Source: Corallococcus sicarius
Lineage (GTDB): Bacteria; Myxococcota; Myxococcia; Myxococcales; Myxococcaceae
Assembly: GCF_003611735.1 (NCBI RefSeq)
Contig: NZ_RAWG01000062.1
Span: 1-40,644, forward strand
Direction: 5' to 3'
DNA: 40,644 nucleotides
Part shown: piece by piece, positions 38,046 through 40,644 of the stretch
How the letters are laid out: the number at the start of each line of letters is the position of its first letter
Numbering within the stretch: position 1 is the stretch's first letter
Program-made: the position numbers and the translations under genes
Notes under the pieces: model-generated
Told to the model about the DNA's origin: nothing
The model's input: only the letters and a program-made list of their open reading frames with translations
Database searches by the model: none

Positions 38046-40625
38046 TCAGGGGCCGGGGGCGTCGCTGATCCGCTCCTGGCGGCGTGCGTCCACCTGAGCA
38101 CGCTCGTGGGCTTCCAGCCGCGCTGCCCAGGCCTCGGCCTGGGTGCGCTGGCTGCTTCTTCCGGGCGGCATGAGCCGCAGTCCTTCGTGGACCGACCGCG
38201 CCGCCGCGTCATGGCGCGACAGCTGCTCCTGCAGGCGGGCCACCGCGAAGTGGCCGTCCGGGTTGGGCACCAGTCCCACGACCGAGCGCCGCTGCTCCAG
38301 CGCGCGGGCCAGCAGCCCCTCGCGCTCGAAGCAGTCCGCCTCCAGTGAGAGCAGCCGCGCGCGCTGCTGGAGGTTCGTGAGGAAGGGCGCCACCGCGGCC
38401 AGCGTGTCGCGCGACCGCCGCGTCAGCCCCGCCTCCTGCTGCCGCGCCGCCAGGGAGAAGGCCAGCTCCACGTCCTGGGGGAAGCGCTTCGCGAGGGCCT
38501 CCAGGGCCTGGAGCGCCTCCGCCCCCCTGCCCTGCGCGCGCCACACCTCCGCGCGCAGCAGGTGCGTGGCCAGGGCGTCCGGCGCACGTCGCTCCACCTC
38601 CGCGCAGGCCGCCTCCGCCGCGGGCAGCTCTCCCTGCGCCAGCCGGCCGCGCGCCTCGTGCATCCACAGCGCCGTGGCGTCGGGCCGCCCCTCGAAGTGC
38701 TCGCGCGCCCAGGCGAGCCAGGCCAGCCCCAGCGCGCGACGCTCGGGCACGGCGAGCAGCGCCGCGGCCAGCTCCAGGGCCTGTCCGGGCGCCTCGGACG
38801 TGAGCGTCCGCAGCTCCTCCGGCGTGCGGGCCAGGGGCAGCGCTTCGGAGAGGAGCACGCGCGTGTCGCCGGCCTCGTGGGACAGGCGGTATTCGAGGAA
38901 GCCCTGCGCGCGCCGGCCCAGGTGCAGGAGCGCGCGCGCCGCCACGCGGTGCGACGGGGCATCGAGCGGACGCAGGTACAGCGCGCGGTTGACGAACGCC
39001 AACGCCTCCTGCGCGCCCGCCGCCCCGTCCCTCGCGGAGGCCATCGCCACCAGCCGGTACAGCAGGTAGTCCGCCGGGTGCGCGTCGATGAGCTCGAGCC
39101 CCAACGCGCGGACCTCCGCCCCGGGGGCCCGGGCCGACACGCGGTCCGCCAGTCGGGCTTCCGCGTCCACCATCCGCTGAGCGCCCGGCACGAGCGCGAC
39201 GAGCACCCCCGCCGCGAGCCCCGCCGCCAGCGCCAGCGCGGGGCCCGTGGGCAGCGCCCCCGTCCGCGTGCGCCGGGCGAACATGCGCTCCGCTTCGCGA
39301 GGCCGCGCCACCGCGCCCAGGGCCACCGCCACGGCGACGGCGCACGCGGGCAGCTCCAGGCTGAAGTCGAAGAGGTTGTGCAGCGCCAGCGCCGCCACGC
39401 CCGACAGCGCCGCCAGGTCCACCGGCCCGTGGCCCTCGCGCCGCACGAGGCGCACGAAGCCCCAGAGGCCCAGCGCCAAGAGCAGCAGGCCCGGCACGCC
39501 CCACTCCGTCGCCACCTGGAGCACCGCGTTCTCCGGGTGCGTGAAGGTGTTGGGGTTGGGCTCGGTCTGGTAGCGCGGGAAGGCGGCCTCGAACGCGCCC
39601 CGCCCCATGCCCAGCACCGGGAAGGCGCGGGCCGCGCGGGCCATCATCGGCCACGGCTCCACCTTGCCGCGTCGCAGGGACGCCACGCTGTCCGCCGTGC
39701 GCGCCTCCGCCCAGAGCTGATCCGCCGCCAGGTACGCGCCCACCGACAGCGTCGCCAGCAGCCCCAGCAGCACCGCCGCGCCCCGTCCCCAGGAAGGCCT
39801 GGAGGGCGTGCGCGCCTCACGCCGCTGCTTCGACAGCCAGCCGGCGAGCAGCACCTGCCCGAAGATGAAGAACACGATGCCCGCACGCGACAGCGACAGC
39901 AGCACGCCCGCGCCGGAGACGAGCGCCGCCGCCGCGAAGGGCCACGCCCGCGCGCGCGGCTGCTTCGACAGCGCCAGGCCCACCGCCACCGTCGCCGCCA
40001 GCCCCAGGAAGCCCGCGAGGTGGTTGGGGTTGCCGAACGGCGTCACCAGCGGCGGCCTCGCGTGCACGTACGCCCGGAGGCCGAACAGCATCTCCACGCC
40101 GAAGAGCGCATGGCCCAGGCCCACCGCCGCCACCGCCGCGCCCGTGAAGGCCAGCACCGTCAACAGCCGCTTGCGCGACGCCCGCGCGCGGCACACCTGC
40201 GCCGCCGCCAGGAACGTCAGCAGATATGCCCCGTGCTTCGCCAGCTCCCGCCAGGTGGCGGCGGGCTCCAGCGACACCGGCCGGAAGCCCGTGAGGCCCA
40301 GCGGCACCAGCAGGTCCTCGCGCAGCGCCGCGGCCTCCGGGCTCACCCACGCGAGCACCGCCGGCGGCAGCGGCACGAGCTGCAACGCGCACAGCAGCAC
40401 GCCGCCCACGAGTGGCGCCGCGAGGAGCGGGATGCGCGGGGACTCCCCCTGCCGCCGCGCGCCCAGCACGGCGAGCACCGCGGCCAGCCCGGCCAGGACA
40501 CCCAGCGGCCAGGACACCCAGCGCGCCGCGCCGCCCAGCGCCACCGGCCCCAGCACCAGAAGCGCCGCGAGCGCGGCCTCGGCGGACAGGGTGTACCGGG
40601 AGACGCGGCGGGACTCGGGGGCCAT
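38046..40625 (-). CDS. O-antigen ligase/polymerase-like membrane protein with TPR tail
   Basis: The 859-residue protein has roughly ten membrane helices in its first half (to about 490) and a soluble helical second half. The membrane part has the Wzy/O-antigen-ligase signs: FGNPNHLAGF at 197-206, SLSRAG at 244-249, the large loop with LGMGRGAFEAAFPRYQ at 338-352 and HPENAVLQVATEWG at 363-376, then HNLFDF at 416-421. The second half contains TPR-like helical pairs (ALATHLLRAEVWRAQGRGAEALQALEALAKRFPQDVELAFSLA and similar) and probably faces the periplasm. It should polymerise or transfer a surface polysaccharide. Which polymer cannot be told. The ATG is 19 bases from the right edge, so the gene is complete. 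Confidence 0.85.
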   Translation of the reverse strand: MAPESRRVSRYTLSAEAALAALLVLGPVALGGAARWVSWPLGVLAGLAAVLAVLGARRQGESPRIPLLAAPLVGGVLLCALQLVPLPPAVLAWVSPEAAALREDLLVPLGLTGFRPVSLEPAATWRELAKHGAYLLTFLAAAQVCRARASRKRLLTVLAFTGAAVAAVGLGHALFGVEMLFGLRAYVHARPPLVTPFGNPNHLAGFLGLAATVAVGLALSKQPRARAWPFAAAALVSGAGVLLSLSRAGIVFFIFGQVLLAGWLSKQRREARTPSRPSWGRGAAVLLGLLATLSVGAYLAADQLWAEARTADSVASLRRGKVEPWPMMARAARAFPVLGMGRGAFEAAFPRYQTEPNPNTFTHPENAVLQVATEWGVPGLLLLALGLWGFVRLVRREGHGPVDLAALSGVAALALHNLFDFSLELPACAVAVAVALGAVARPREAERMFARRTRTGALPTGPALALAAGLAAGVLVALVPGAQRMVDAEARLADRVSARAPGAEVRALGLELIDAHPADYLLYRLVAMASARDGAAGAQEALAFVNRALYLRPLDAPSHRVAARALLHLGRRAQGFLEYRLSHEAGDTRVLLSEALPLARTPEELRTLTSEAPGQALELAAALLAVPERRALGLAWLAWAREHFEGRPDATALWMHEARGRLAQGELPAAEAACAEVERRAPDALATHLLRAEVWRAQGRGAEALQALEALAKRFPQDVELAFSLAARQQEAGLTRRSRDTLAAVAPFLTNLQQRARLLSLEADCFEREGLLARALEQRRSVVGLVPNPDGHFAVARLQEQLSRHDAAARSVHEGLRLMPPGRSSQRTQAEAWAARLEAHERAQVDARRQERISDAPGP

Positions 40626-40644
40626 GGACAGGGCGGAAGTATGT

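Overview
The window looks like one chromosomal contig from a fruiting myxobacterium of the suborder Cystobacterineae (Myxococcus/Corallococcus type). The evidence is very high GC with G/C third positions, an NtrC-type regulator next to NADH dehydrogenase genes, a PilZ-receiver protein, large gliding-bacterium-style sensor proteins, and gene neighbours known from Myxococcus. It is ordinary, densely packed core genome: no insertion sequence, prophage, CRISPR array, tRNA or rRNA was seen. The first 19 bases differ at one position from the Nextera transposon end, so the left edge is probably adapter rather than genome.

Layout. 1-1443 (minus): a truncated winged-helix-like gene behind a PilZ-receiver response regulator. 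1506-9815 (plus): half of respiratory complex I, nuoE-F-J-K-L-M-N; nuoA-D, G, H and I are absent. 9816-10398: the only long gene-free stretch. I read it as the locus of the small RNA Pxr (minus strand, about 10161 to 10040), with a sigma-54 promoter, three stem-loops, a run of seven C in the first stem-loop and an intrinsic terminator. 10399-17002 (minus): nla19-like sigma-54 activator, soluble histidine kinase and selB, joined by 4-base overlaps, with a phosphoribosyltransferase upstream. 17135-19596: hslO (Hsp33), a lone sdhC-type cytochrome b and ssb. 19805-25533: a DacB-type carboxypeptidase with a long helical tail, divergent from a peptide-type ABC importer (binding lipoprotein and two permeases, no ATPase). 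25587-28174: dtd, a lipoprotein hydrolase and an unknown gene. 28199-36030 (minus): acyltransferase, lptC, lptA, lptB, rpoN, GNAT, lipoprotein, hpf, ptsN. 36049-40625: astB, a YbaK-type deacylase and a large O-antigen-ligase/TPR membrane protein.

How the genes fit together. The Nuo subunits form the NADH-input pair (E, F) and most of the proton-pumping arm (J-N). The acyltransferase and LptC-A-B serve lipopolysaccharide acylation and export. RpoN, HPF and PtsN form the widely conserved sigma-54/nitrogen-PTS/ribosome-hibernation neighbourhood, here interrupted by two extra genes. RpoN, the Nla19-like activator and the Pxr promoter are all in this one window, so sigma-54, an activator and a likely sigma-54-dependent small RNA that blocks fruiting-body development lie within about 23 kb.

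The most notable observation is the Pxr locus with its promoter and candidate activator sites. Next come the coupling of selB to a two-component system, a sigma-54-like site in front of rpoN itself, the split nuo locus with insertions in NuoL and NuoM, the orphan sdhC and several inverted or direct repeats upstream of ssb, hpf, ptsN and rpoN. Functions are inferred from motifs read by eye; no search was run.
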